Source: Natrinema pellirubrum DSM 15624 (GTDB lineage Archaea > Halobacteriota > Halobacteria > Halobacteriales > Natrialbaceae). From it: 64,000 nucleotides of DNA. The stretch covers positions 2,914,001 through 2,978,000 of the forward strand of contig NC_019962.1 of NCBI RefSeq assembly GCF_000230735.2, given 5' to 3'. Positions 15,944 to 24,283 of the stretch are shown here, piece by piece; within the stretch, counting starts at the first letter, position 1; every line of letters starts with the position of its first letter. The translations under genes were made by a program, and so were the position numbers. A model generated the notes under the pieces. The model had not been told where the DNA came from. It did not search any database and saw only the letters and a list, made by a program, of their open reading frames with translations.

Positions 15944-17311
15944 TCACCTGTTGGCGTCGACGTCGACGTCGTCGGGTGCGAAGACCTCGGGAACCGGTTC
16001 GTCTCTGACGCCGCGGATGTCGTCGAGAACTGGCTTGAGATAGGCCCGAAACAGCACCGGGCGCTCGCTCATCGGGAAGTGACCGGTCGCTTTCATCTCG
16101 TGGGCGGTCGCTCCCTCGCCGATGGCGTCGGCGGCCTCGCGGGCGTCGTCGGGATTGGTCAGGTAATCGTACTCGCCGTTCATGAGGTACATTCGGACCT
16201 GCGTGGCCTCGATCTCGTCGGCGGATTCGCTGTAGTCGTGGTCCATCGAGTAGTAGTGGAGGTCGCCTTTGAGGACGCCGTTGGCACCCTGTTCGTACAG
16301 ATAGAGCGTCTCACGGCGCGCCCACTCGGGGCCGTGTGGCGCCATCAGCCCCCACGTCGCGTGGGAGTTGACGTCGTTCGCGTTGACGTGTGGATGATCG
16401 AGCCACTGGATGTAGAAGCCGGGCGTGACCAGCCCCGCCTCGAGGCCGATCAGCGCCCGGAACCGCTCGGGGTACCAGTCCGCGAGTTCGAGTGTGATCG
16501 TCCCGCCCATGCTCGAGCCGATGAAGACCGGGTCCTCGAGTTCGAGCGCGTCGACGATAGCGACGATGGTATCGGTGAACCGCTCGGCGGTGAGGTCGTA
16601 CTGGTCGGTCCACCACGATTCGCTCGACGGCGGGACCGACTTCCCGTGGCGCGGCAGGTCGTACGCGATCACCCGGAAGTGGTCGGTGATCTCCGGATCG
16701 TTCAGGACGTGGCGCCACTGCTGGTTGTTACAGCCGGCCGTGTGCTGACAGAGCAGGGGGATGCCGTCCTCCGGCCCGGCGGCCTCGTAGTAGATACGGT
16801 GGTCGACGCCGTCGAGGTCGACGGTAACGTACCGGCCCGTAATGGGCTCGTCCGTCGGCTCTTCCGGTCGGTGCGTCCCCACAGTGGGCGGTTCGCCGCC
16901 GTTGTGTGCCGTCCGCATCAACTCGAGCGCGCGCTGGACCGATCGGAAGTTCTGGAAGATGGTCTTGTGGTTGCCGATCAGATCGAAGTACCCCTCCTCG
17001 CCCTTGACCGCGGTCCGGTAGAAGGAGGCGAACACCTCGTTGTGGTGGGCCGCCGGAATCTCGCTGACGAACTCGTCCCAGGCCTCGCGCGGCCCGACGA
17101 CGCCGAACGACCACGCGTCGTCCAGCCCTGGCGCCCGGACGTCCCGCACCTCGCCGTCCCGCATCTCCAACAGGAAGTGGTCGTCGCCGATGCCGATAAC
17201 GAAGTTCTCGTCGAAGGCGTCGCGGCCGTGCTGGGCCATCTCCGGGTCCGCGTTTACGACGTCTCGATACTCCTGCCACCACTCCTCGCTGGCCAGTTCG
17301 GTCGGTGCCAT
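15944..17311 (-). CDS. Alpha/beta hydrolase with N-terminal sterol-carrier-like domain
   Basis: The 455-residue protein starts at ATG 17311 (MAPTELASEEWWQEYRDVVN); a longer start at 17338 would overlap the putative operator. Residues ~1-130 resemble an SCP2-like lipid-binding domain (FVIGIGDDHFLLEMRDGEV). Residues ~150-440 form an alpha/beta hydrolase with the nucleophile elbow GSSMGG (Ser267), acid in LMNGEYDYL and His in KATGHFPMSE. The domain pair suggests hydrolysis of a hydrophobic ester or a ring-cleavage product. The adjacent ADC-like gene supports a degradative pathway. A palindrome lies just upstream. Confidence 0.85.
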   Translation of the reverse strand: MAPTELASEEWWQEYRDVVNADPEMAQHGRDAFDENFVIGIGDDHFLLEMRDGEVRDVRAPGLDDAWSFGVVGPREAWDEFVSEIPAAHHNEVFASFYRTAVKGEEGYFDLIGNHKTIFQNFRSVQRALELMRTAHNGGEPPTVGTHRPEEPTDEPITGRYVTVDLDGVDHRIYYEAAGPEDGIPLLCQHTAGCNNQQWRHVLNDPEITDHFRVIAYDLPRHGKSVPPSSESWWTDQYDLTAERFTDTIVAIVDALELEDPVFIGSSMGGTITLELADWYPERFRALIGLEAGLVTPGFYIQWLDHPHVNANDVNSHATWGLMAPHGPEWARRETLYLYEQGANGVLKGDLHYYSMDHDYSESADEIEATQVRMYLMNGEYDYLTNPDDAREAADAIGEGATAHEMKATGHFPMSERPVLFRAYLKPVLDDIRGVRDEPVPEVFAPDDVDVDANR

Positions 17312-17683
17312 TCTATGTGTATTGTTCTCTACCAACATAGCATCGTATGCTACTTATCTATGATGAGAGAACGGACGGTCGTGGAAACTGGCGCGAACCC
17401 GCCACAAAGGAGAGACCGGACGGCGTCTCGTCACGGAGAGACGGCGGGGACGCAGGCAAGCGCCATCGTGATCGTCGCCCACCGGCACATCCCGGCGACG
17501 GATCCGTTGGGGTTCGCCGCCGCGCGTCGCCGACTCGGGATTTCAACCTGCTTGAATTTCATCGTTCGCTCGCGGGCCCGCGCGCCCGTGATATCAGGAC
17601 GCTGGCTGTGAACCGGGACGAAGACTACACTGATCAGTCGCTCTACGCCACGGAGAGTGCGACGAGAACGGTGGATCCGTCGG
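17312..17683. other. 372-bp intergenic region
   Basis: The right boundary is the stop of the last gene of the dpp operon. The left side contains the hydrolase promoter and palindrome (17338-17361). No credible protein or RNA gene is seen in the remainder; frames here lack haloarchaeal composition. Confidence 0.5.
17338..17352. promoter_or_regulatory. Palindromic putative operator at the hydrolase promoter
   Basis: TAGCAT-CGT-ATGCTA is a perfect inverted repeat with a 3-bp centre. Immediately upstream in the minus-strand direction is a TATA-like AGATAAGT (about 17353-17361). The palindrome thus sits between the TATA box and the start at 17311, where a bound repressor would block transcription of the hydrolase/ADC operon. 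Confidence 0.45.
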
Positions 17684-18202
17684 TTATGCGTTGCCGGCGA
17701 TGAAGGGGTCGTACTCGTCGTGTTCGAACGTTCCGAGGATCGTCCCGTCGATCGTCTTGAAGTGGGTATAGAGGGCATCTTCGTCCTCGGCGGCCGTGAT
17801 CATGCCGTCGGCGCGCGCGATGTCGTATCGACTGGGGATCAGCATCGATCGCTCGGTTTCCGGGTCGATCAGTTCCGTGACGACGAACATGAACCCGTCT
17901 ATCTCGGTGCCATACACCAGATACTCGGTGAACTCGTCGCTGTCGAAGGTATCGGTAACGGTCTCGACGTAGTTGTTCGGAATCACGTGCATGAGTCCGA
18001 ATCGATCGTCTTCACCCATGTCTCGGCTTACCGTGTCGGTGTGTGCGGCCATGACGGTGACGACATCCCAGCCCTCGTCGCGACGCTCCTGGGCGATCGC
18101 TTCCGTATCCTCGAGCGTCTGTTTCCAGGCTTCCGTCTGGACACCCTGTGGATCCCGACGTCGGAACGAACCGGGATCGGCAGCGCCGATATCGTCGTGC
18201 AT
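17684..18202 (-). CDS. Haloarchaeal conserved protein of the DUF7529 type (172 aa)
   Basis: The protein starts MHDDIGAADPGSFRRRD (ATG at 18202). It contains AWKQTLEDTEAIAQERRDEG, HTDTVSRDMGEDDRFGL and a C-terminal TIDGTILGTFEHDEYDPF. I recall this pattern as the haloarchaeal DUF7529 family; the number is from memory. It is soluble and acidic, with no signal peptide and no catalytic motif recognised. It is the last gene of the dpp operon, 50 bp after the small membrane protein gene. Role unknown. Confidence 0.72.
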   Translation of the reverse strand: MHDDIGAADPGSFRRRDPQGVQTEAWKQTLEDTEAIAQERRDEGWDVVTVMAAHTDTVSRDMGEDDRFGLMHVIPNNYVETVTDTFDSDEFTEYLVYGTEIDGFMFVVTELIDPETERSMLIPSRYDIARADGMITAAEDEDALYTHFKTIDGTILGTFEHDEYDPFIAGNA

Positions 18203-18252
18203 ACCCCACTGTCCGCAGAGGAGCCGGTTAATTCTTTCCGGAGATGGAGACC

Positions 18253-18702
18253 TCAGCCGACCCCGAATGCGGTCTCCATGAGAAACGACAGCAACAGCAC
18301 CAGGAGACTGCCGAGCAGGAGTTTCCCCGGCGGCGTGAGTCGCTTTTCCGGCGGCGGCAGTTGGATCCACCGAAGCGGCGGCAGCGACCGGACGAGCGAC
18401 TGAAACCGCGTCGAATCGTGGGCAACCGGTATCGCTCCGGCGACGCCACGGTTCGATGGCGGTCCCACGTCGTCGGGAGACGTCGGCCACAGCCGGACCG
18501 TCGCGTACGCGAGGAGGAGCCATCCGGCGACGAACAGCAGGGCCTTCGCACGGACGACTCCGCCACCGGTCGCGACGCCGATGATCAGGGCACCGATACC
18601 GGTGAGTGCCGCGACGGCGATCGCGTACGTCATCGCGTCCAGTCCGACGCGCCCGAACACCCGGAGTCGGTCACCGAACCCGTCGCTCGGTGGCATCGTC
18701 AC
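18253..18702 (-). CDS. Haloarchaeal membrane protein of the DUF7555 type (149 aa)
   Basis: The protein has two hydrophobic segments near the N-terminus ([20 protein letters not shown] and [20 protein letters not shown]) and one at the C-terminus ([20 protein letters not shown]). A proline-rich loop containing [18 protein letters not shown] lies between. It resembles the haloarchaeal DUF7555 family (from memory). A GTG at 18702 overlaps the dppF stop by 3 bases; an ATG two codons in (18696) is an alternative. The coupling suggests co-translation with the transporter. Confidence 0.72.
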   Translation of the reverse strand: MTMPPSDGFGDRLRVFGRVGLDAMTYAIAVAALTGIGALIIGVATGGGVVRAKALLFVAGWLLLAYATVRLWPTSPDDVGPPSNRGVAGAIPVAHDSTRFQSLVRSLPPLRWIQLPPPEKRLTPPGKLLLGSLLVLLLSFLMETAFGVG

Positions 18703-20051
18703 CCGTGGCGGTTCTCGATGACGGCATCCGGAGATCGATACTCGTCGGTGTGCCGGTGACAGTAGCTCTGGTGGCCGCCATCGCCCATGTCGTGATACGC
18801 CGGCGGTTCGTCGTCACAGACGCTGCCAAACGCCTCGTTGAAGACGGCGATCGCCTCGCTCTCGTTGTGGTCTCGAGCGAGAGTCGCGATTTCGTCCAGC
18901 ACCGACTGAACGCGCGCGGGCACCTCCAGGTCCCCGAACAGTTCGTCGTAGGTCTCCTCGACCGTCCCGAAGCGCGTGTCTTTCCCGACTGCCGCGCGGA
19001 GTCGATCGCGAACCGAGCGGTCCGCGCGCTGGCGCTCGCTGAGCAGTTCACGAAGCGTATTGAGTCGATTCCAGAGTTCGTCGTCGAGGTCCTGATACTC
19101 CGCCGGACGGATTCGTGCCGGACAGCGCGTACTGAACGGGCAGCCGGCGGGCGGGTACCGCGGGTTCGGCGGCGTCCCGTGGAGCGTGATTCGGTCGCGT
19201 TCGACTGTCGGATCTGGCTCCGGAATCGCCGACAGCAACGCGTGCGTATACGGATTCGACGGATCGGTGAACAGTTCCTCGGTCGGCCCGATCTCCATGA
19301 CGTTCCCGAGATACATCACTGCGACCCGGTCACAGAGGTGGTGGACGACGGAGAGGTCGTGTGCGATAAACAGGTAGGTCAGCCCGAACTCGTCTTGGAG
19401 GTCCTCGAGCAGGTTGATGATTTCGGCCTGCACGGAGACGTCGAGCGCCGAGACCGGTTCGTCGAGGACGACGAAGTCCGGCTCGAGCGCCAAGGTACGG
19501 GCGATACTGATCCGCTGGCGCTGGCCGCCGGAGAACTGGTGGGGATAGCGGTAGTAGTGTTCGCGCTGGAGACCGACGGTATCGAGCAACTCTTTGACGC
19601 GCTGGCGTCGCGCTTGCGGCGTCTCCCACTCGTGAACGTCCAGCGGTTCACGGACGATTTCGCCGATCGTCATTCGGTCGTTGAGGCTCGATTCGGGGTC
19701 CTGAAACACCATCTGGGCGTTTCGTCGCCACTCGTGGAGGTCGTCGCCCTCGAGGGTCGTGATATCGACGCCGTCGAACCGGACCTCGCCGTCGGTCGCG
19801 TCCTCGAGTTGCAGGAGCGTTCGCCCCAGCGTCGTCTTGCCACAGCCGGACTCGCCGACGAGGCCGAGCGTCTCGCCACGGTGAATATCGAACGAGACAC
19901 CGTCGACGGCCTTGACGGGCGTTCCACCGAGGAGGCCGCCGTCCTCGTAGTAGGTCTTTAGCCCCTCGACTTCGATCATCACGTCGCCGTCGCTGTCGGT
20001 CGGTACGTCGGTCTCGGTCGCTATCGGCTCCTGGCTCAGTTCGTGACTCAT
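18699..20051 (-). CDS. dppF: Dipeptide/oligopeptide ABC transporter ATP-binding protein, DppF type
   Basis: The 450-residue protein has Walker A (GESGCGKTT), signature ([15 protein letters not shown]), Walker B ([14 protein letters not shown]), and a C-terminal oligopeptide-transporter domain with CPFSTRC. About 100 extra residues are inserted between that Cys cluster and the closing [15 protein letters not shown]...YCH part, so the protein is longer than the usual ~330 aa. The insertion is helical and charged. The start is the ATG at 20051, which overlaps the dppD stop by 4 bp. It works with DppD to energise DppBC. Confidence 0.92.
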   Translation of the reverse strand: MSHELSQEPIATETDVPTDSDGDVMIEVEGLKTYYEDGGLLGGTPVKAVDGVSFDIHRGETLGLVGESGCGKTTLGRTLLQLEDATDGEVRFDGVDITTLEGDDLHEWRRNAQMVFQDPESSLNDRMTIGEIVREPLDVHEWETPQARRQRVKELLDTVGLQREHYYRYPHQFSGGQRQRISIARTLALEPDFVVLDEPVSALDVSVQAEIINLLEDLQDEFGLTYLFIAHDLSVVHHLCDRVAVMYLGNVMEIGPTEELFTDPSNPYTHALLSAIPEPDPTVERDRITLHGTPPNPRYPPAGCPFSTRCPARIRPAEYQDLDDELWNRLNTLRELLSERQRADRSVRDRLRAAVGKDTRFGTVEETYDELFGDLEVPARVQSVLDEIATLARDHNESEAIAVFNEAFGSVCDDEPPAYHDMGDGGHQSYCHRHTDEYRSPDAVIENRHG

Positions 20052-21385
20052 TCGGTATCGCCTCCGGTCCGTCTCGCGTTTCGTCGTCGATGCTGGTCGA
20101 CCGCCTTGTCCGTCGAACGGTCGCCGGGACAGAGCAAGCACGCCGCGGTGTGATCGTCGGTCCCCTCCTCGACCGGGACCGGAACGGGATGAACGGCGTC
20201 ACACTCGTCGAACGCCTTCGGACACCGCGGTGCGAACCGACAGGATGTCGCCGGTTCGTTCGGCGTCGGAACGTTCCCTTCGATCGTCTGGAGCCGGTCA
20301 CCGGATTGTTGTCCCGGAATCGACTCGAGCAGGCCGCGCGTGTACGGATGCCTCGGATCCGAGAACAGCTCGTTCACGCCGGCCGTTTCGACGATTTCTC
20401 CGGCGTACATGACGTTTACTCGATCGGAGATCTCCGCGATCACACCCATGTCGTGGGTGATGAACATCATCGAGAGATCCCGTTCCGCCTGTAGATCGGC
20501 GAGCAGGTCGAGGATCTGGGCCTGAATCGTCACGTCGAGTGCCGTCGTCGGCTCGTCGCAGATCAGCAACTCCGGCTCGCAGGCAAGCGCCATCGCGATC
20601 ACGGCTCGCTGACGCATCCCGCCGGAGAACTGGTGTGGATACTCGTTGACGCGGCGACGAGCGTCGGGGATGCCGACGGCCTCGAGCAGATCGATCGCTT
20701 CCTGCGTCGCCGCTTCGCCCCGCAGTCCCTGGTGGAGCCGGACGGACTCCTTGATCTGGTTTCCGACCGTGTAGACGGGGTTGAGACTCGTCAGCGGGTC
20801 CTGGAACACCATCGCGATCCGTCCACCGCGCATGCGTCGCCGCGGTTCGCCGCTGAGACGCGTGATCTCGACGAATCCGTCGGCGATCTCCGTCGGCGTC
20901 TCTGGACTTCCGTCGGTGACGAACACGCAGTCGTCCTCGTCGACGAGACCGAGTTCGTCGCCGTAGCCGGCGGCGACGACGTCCGCAAGCGGCACGTCAC
21001 TGGCCCTCTCGCAGCCGAACGCCGCCGGCGTGATATCGATCGTCTCGCGGTCGAACAGGGCAACCGGGTCGTAGTCGGCCGCCACCGTCTCGAGGTCGAC
21101 GGTACGACCCGGGAACTCCGAGGCGTACTCTCGAACCGTCTCGAGGTGGTTGAAGCGGACGCTACTGCCCTGAAGGGTCCGTCCCGGCGAGTCGACGAGT
21201 CCCATGATCGACCGGGCGGTTACGCTCTTGCCCGATCCGCTCTCGCCGACGATGCCGACGGTTTCGCCCCGTTGGATGTCGAACGAGACCCCGTCGACCG
21301 CTCGGATAGTCTCCTTGTCGGTGAAAAACGCCGTCTGGAGGTTCCGAACGTCGAGGATCGGCTTGGCTTCCGTCTCCGCCGACAT
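20048..21385 (-). CDS. dppD: Dipeptide/oligopeptide ABC transporter ATP-binding protein, DppD type
   Basis: The 445-residue protein has Walker A (GESGSGKSV), signature ([15 protein letters not shown]) and Walker B ([13 protein letters not shown]). Compared with bacterial DppD (~330 aa), about 85 residues are inserted (roughly 75-160) between the start of the helical domain and the Q-loop [14 protein letters not shown]. The C-terminal domain has the Cys motif [14 protein letters not shown]. It starts at a TAATG overlap with dppC. The insertion has no recognised motif and may be common in haloarchaeal DppD. Confidence 0.92.
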   Translation of the reverse strand: MSAETEAKPILDVRNLQTAFFTDKETIRAVDGVSFDIQRGETVGIVGESGSGKSVTARSIMGLVDSPGRTLQGSSVRFNHLETVREYASEFPGRTVDLETVAADYDPVALFDRETIDITPAAFGCERASDVPLADVVAAGYGDELGLVDEDDCVFVTDGSPETPTEIADGFVEITRLSGEPRRRMRGGRIAMVFQDPLTSLNPVYTVGNQIKESVRLHQGLRGEAATQEAIDLLEAVGIPDARRRVNEYPHQFSGGMRQRAVIAMALACEPELLICDEPTTALDVTIQAQILDLLADLQAERDLSMMFITHDMGVIAEISDRVNVMYAGEIVETAGVNELFSDPRHPYTRGLLESIPGQQSGDRLQTIEGNVPTPNEPATSCRFAPRCPKAFDECDAVHPVPVPVEEGTDDHTAACLLCPGDRSTDKAVDQHRRRNARRTGGDTE

Positions 21386-23118
21386 TATCCACCACCTCCA
21401 GCTGCTGCAGTACCGGTGTCGTCTGTCCCGCCGGTATCCGCCTCCGGATCGATCGCGTCTCGGAGGCCATCACCCAGTGCGTTGAAGGCGGTGACCACGA
21501 GGACGATCATCAGCCCCGGGATGGTCGCAACGTGCCACGACGACGTACCGACGAACGATCGCCCGTCACTGACGAGTCGTCCCCATTCGGGGGTCGACCC
21601 TTCGATGCCCAGGCCGAGGAACGAGAGCGCGGCCGTGGAGATGATGATCCCACCGAGCAGGAGAGAGCCGTAGATCATTATATACCCTGCAATGTACGGG
21701 GCCATGTGTTTACGCATTGTGTTGACCGGTGACTGTCCGTAGCTCCGTGCGGCGTCGACCCACTCCTCCTCGGCGACCTGTAACGACGGGCCGCGGATCG
21801 TCCGCCACATCCCCGGCCAGTAGACGAACGCGAAGATCAGCCCGAGGAGGACTCCGCCGTTGAGCGGTTCCGCGATCGGGTGATTCCCCTGGTTGAAGAT
21901 GACAGATAACATCATCACGAGCAGAAATGCCGGGATCGAGATGATCGTGTCGCTCGCGATCACTGTCAGGACGTCGACGAGTCCCTTGTAGTAGGCGGTC
22001 AGCATCGACATCGTGACTGCGATCAGTCCGCCGAGGCCGATCGCGAGCAGCCCGATCACCAGTGACGTCTGCGCGCCGTAGGCTATATGGGTAAGCAAGT
22101 TTTGTCCCGATGATGTCGTCCCCAGCGGTGCCCAGCGGTCGTAATCGTCGTAACTCATCGGACCGATGGTGTTTTGTCCGTTCGATTGGCTGTTGAGGTT
22201 CGCCTGTCCGGGCGTGGTCGTCGCGACTTCGCCGTCGTCGGTGAGATACTCGACCTCGTACTCGTAGGGAGAGGCGATGTTCTGGTCTGCCGTGGTGGGA
22301 CTGATGGCCGGTGCCCACAACGCCGTGACAATGAACATGAGTACGACGATCAGGCCGAACTGTCCCCAGTAGTGGGATCGGAATCGACCGAGCGTGTCGT
22401 CACGCGGCGTCCAGTCCGCCTGCCGGTAGTGTTCCCGAAAGATCGTATACCCTTTCCAGGTCCAGACGATCACGGCAAGCGCGTAGCCGTAGACGAGCAA
22501 CGTACGAATCCCCCACGCCACTGCCGGTGAGAGACCGAGGAACGTTCCGTCCCAGCCACCGCCGGGCGTTCTGTGGCCCTGATTGGAGATGACTTCGCGG
22601 CTCGTGAGCGTCGGAAGCGACGACAGGGTGTTGAACACGCCGTCGATCGCGCCGTCGACGAGTCCGCCGACCGGCGTGAACGCGAGCAAAACCGCGATCG
22701 TGGCCAGGACGGCGGTCAGGACGGCCCGCTCGAGGAAGCGGACGATGCGATCGCTCAGACCGACATCGAACCGGTCCGTGGCGGACCAGGACGTGAACCT
22801 GGTGACGAGAACGGAGAGTCCGAACAGCAAGAGCAGCGTGATCGCGTCGCTGACGAAGTAGCTAACTATCGGAACGGTCGCCTCGCCGACCGAGTCGCCG
22901 ATCCAACTTGGCAGCAGCCCCACCAGGCCGATGACGTACTTGACTGCCCCCACGAGCTGGTAGGCCCAGCCCATGAATCGGCCGAACTCGAGGGCGACCA
23001 ATACAGCGGTGCCAAGCAACCAGAACCGCGCCGGGTCGGGATTGTCGGCGACGCGTTTACGGAGGGGCCTCGATTCGTCTGTCGTCTCGTTCGGTTCGAA
23101 GGATGTACTCATACTCAT
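21385..23118 (-). CDS. dppC: Dipeptide/oligopeptide ABC transporter permease, DppC type, N-terminally extended
   Basis: At 577 residues this is nearly twice the usual DppC length. The C-terminal ~250 residues are the standard permease domain with the EEWVDAARSYGQSPVNTMRK coupling loop. The first ~320 residues carry several additional hydrophobic segments, interrupted by polar loops. Two ATGs (23118 and 23112) are possible; the first overlaps the dppB stop by 4 bp. It ends with a Gly-rich tail (GTAAAGGGG). It forms the channel with DppB. Confidence 0.9.
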   Translation of the reverse strand: MSMSTSFEPNETTDESRPLRKRVADNPDPARFWLLGTAVLVALEFGRFMGWAYQLVGAVKYVIGLVGLLPSWIGDSVGEATVPIVSYFVSDAITLLLLFGLSVLVTRFTSWSATDRFDVGLSDRIVRFLERAVLTAVLATIAVLLAFTPVGGLVDGAIDGVFNTLSSLPTLTSREVISNQGHRTPGGGWDGTFLGLSPAVAWGIRTLLVYGYALAVIVWTWKGYTIFREHYRQADWTPRDDTLGRFRSHYWGQFGLIVVLMFIVTALWAPAISPTTADQNIASPYEYEVEYLTDDGEVATTTPGQANLNSQSNGQNTIGPMSYDDYDRWAPLGTTSSGQNLLTHIAYGAQTSLVIGLLAIGLGGLIAVTMSMLTAYYKGLVDVLTVIASDTIISIPAFLLVMMLSVIFNQGNHPIAEPLNGGVLLGLIFAFVYWPGMWRTIRGPSLQVAEEEWVDAARSYGQSPVNTMRKHMAPYIAGYIMIYGSLLLGGIIISTAALSFLGLGIEGSTPEWGRLVSDGRSFVGTSSWHVATIPGLMIVLVVTAFNALGDGLRDAIDPEADTGGTDDTGTAAAGGGG

Positions 23119-24143
23119 CGTTCGTACCCCACTCGTGGATCGATGATCGTGTACAGGAGGTCCTGGAAGATGTTCAACAGGATGATGACCAGCGTGAAGA
23201 TAAACAGTAACGCCCCGGCAAGCGGCAGGTCTCCCTGGAGCGTCGCCTGGAAGAAGATCTTCCCGAGACCGTTGATGTTGAAGATATACTCGACGATGAC
23301 CGAGCCACCGATCAACAGGAACGCCTCGTTCGTGATGACGGGCACCAGCGGAATCAATGCGTTTCTGAAGACGTGTTTCCAGATGATGGCGCGGTCCGTC
23401 AAGCCCTTCGCTTTGGCCGTCTCGACGTAGTTCGAGTTGATCGTCTCGAGGATGGCGGTCCGTCCGATACGGAGTTCCGCGGCCATCGAAGCCGATCCGA
23501 GGACCAGCGCCGGCGGAAGGATGAGTTTGATATCACTAGCGATCGTCCCCCAGTCGATACCGGCCGCCGTAACGAACGTCAGATCGGGCGTTCCCGTGAT
23601 GCTCCTGATATCCGGGCCGAACGTGTACCAATCGAACCCGAACCAGCCGCCCTGTTTGGTCTTGCGAAGGACGGCGAGGAGGATGATGCTCAGCCAGAAG
23701 TTCGGCATCGCCTGCCAGAGGATACCGCTCACGGAGGCGACGTAGTCGCCCCCGCTGTTGGGCCGCAGCCCGGCGTAGAACCCGAGCGGGATACCGATGA
23801 ACAGCGGGAGCAGGATCGCCCAGAACCCCAGCCAGAGCGTCGGCGGACCCGCAAACGAAATGACTCGAGTCACTTCCATGTCGCCGTAAATGACCCAGGA
23901 CTGACCCAGATCGAGGGTCAGGAAGTTCGTCACGAAGTCAAGGTACTGTTCCCAGAGCGGGTCGTTGAGTCCGAGCCGTTCGCGCATTCGCGCGGCCTCG
24001 GCTCCCGACGCCTCGGGGCCGAGTCGAGCGGCCACGGGGTCGATCGGTCCCATCCGTAATAGTGCGAATATGAACGTCATTACGAGAAAGAGGACCGGCA
24101 CGGAGAGCAGGAGCCGCTTGAAGAAGTATCTCCACCGACTCAT
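23115..24143 (-). CDS. dppB: Dipeptide/oligopeptide ABC transporter permease, DppB type
   Basis: The 342-residue permease has the family N-terminus (RYFFKRLLLSVPVLFLVMTF), the LGLNDPLWEQYLDFVTNFL segment and the coupling loop NYVETAKAKGLTDRAIIWKH. It ends with LYTIIDPRVGYER, typical of DppB. It starts 140 bp after the binding-protein gene, a gap that may allow different expression of the binding protein and permease. It overlaps dppC by 4 bp. Confidence 0.93.
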   Translation of the reverse strand: MSRWRYFFKRLLLSVPVLFLVMTFIFALLRMGPIDPVAARLGPEASGAEAARMRERLGLNDPLWEQYLDFVTNFLTLDLGQSWVIYGDMEVTRVISFAGPPTLWLGFWAILLPLFIGIPLGFYAGLRPNSGGDYVASVSGILWQAMPNFWLSIILLAVLRKTKQGGWFGFDWYTFGPDIRSITGTPDLTFVTAAGIDWGTIASDIKLILPPALVLGSASMAAELRIGRTAILETINSNYVETAKAKGLTDRAIIWKHVFRNALIPLVPVITNEAFLLIGGSVIVEYIFNINGLGKIFFQATLQGDLPLAGALLFIFTLVIILLNIFQDLLYTIIDPRVGYER

Positions 24144-24283
24144 GGGCGCTTACGGGCGGTTCGGAGGTCGTTTTTCAAACAATCGTTCATAGATGTCCGT
24201 TCGCTTAGTTTTCCCACATGCATCTGAATATTTTGCTTCTTTTTGTCTCAAGAACGGGGATAGGCAGCGGGGTCGCGTCGCCG

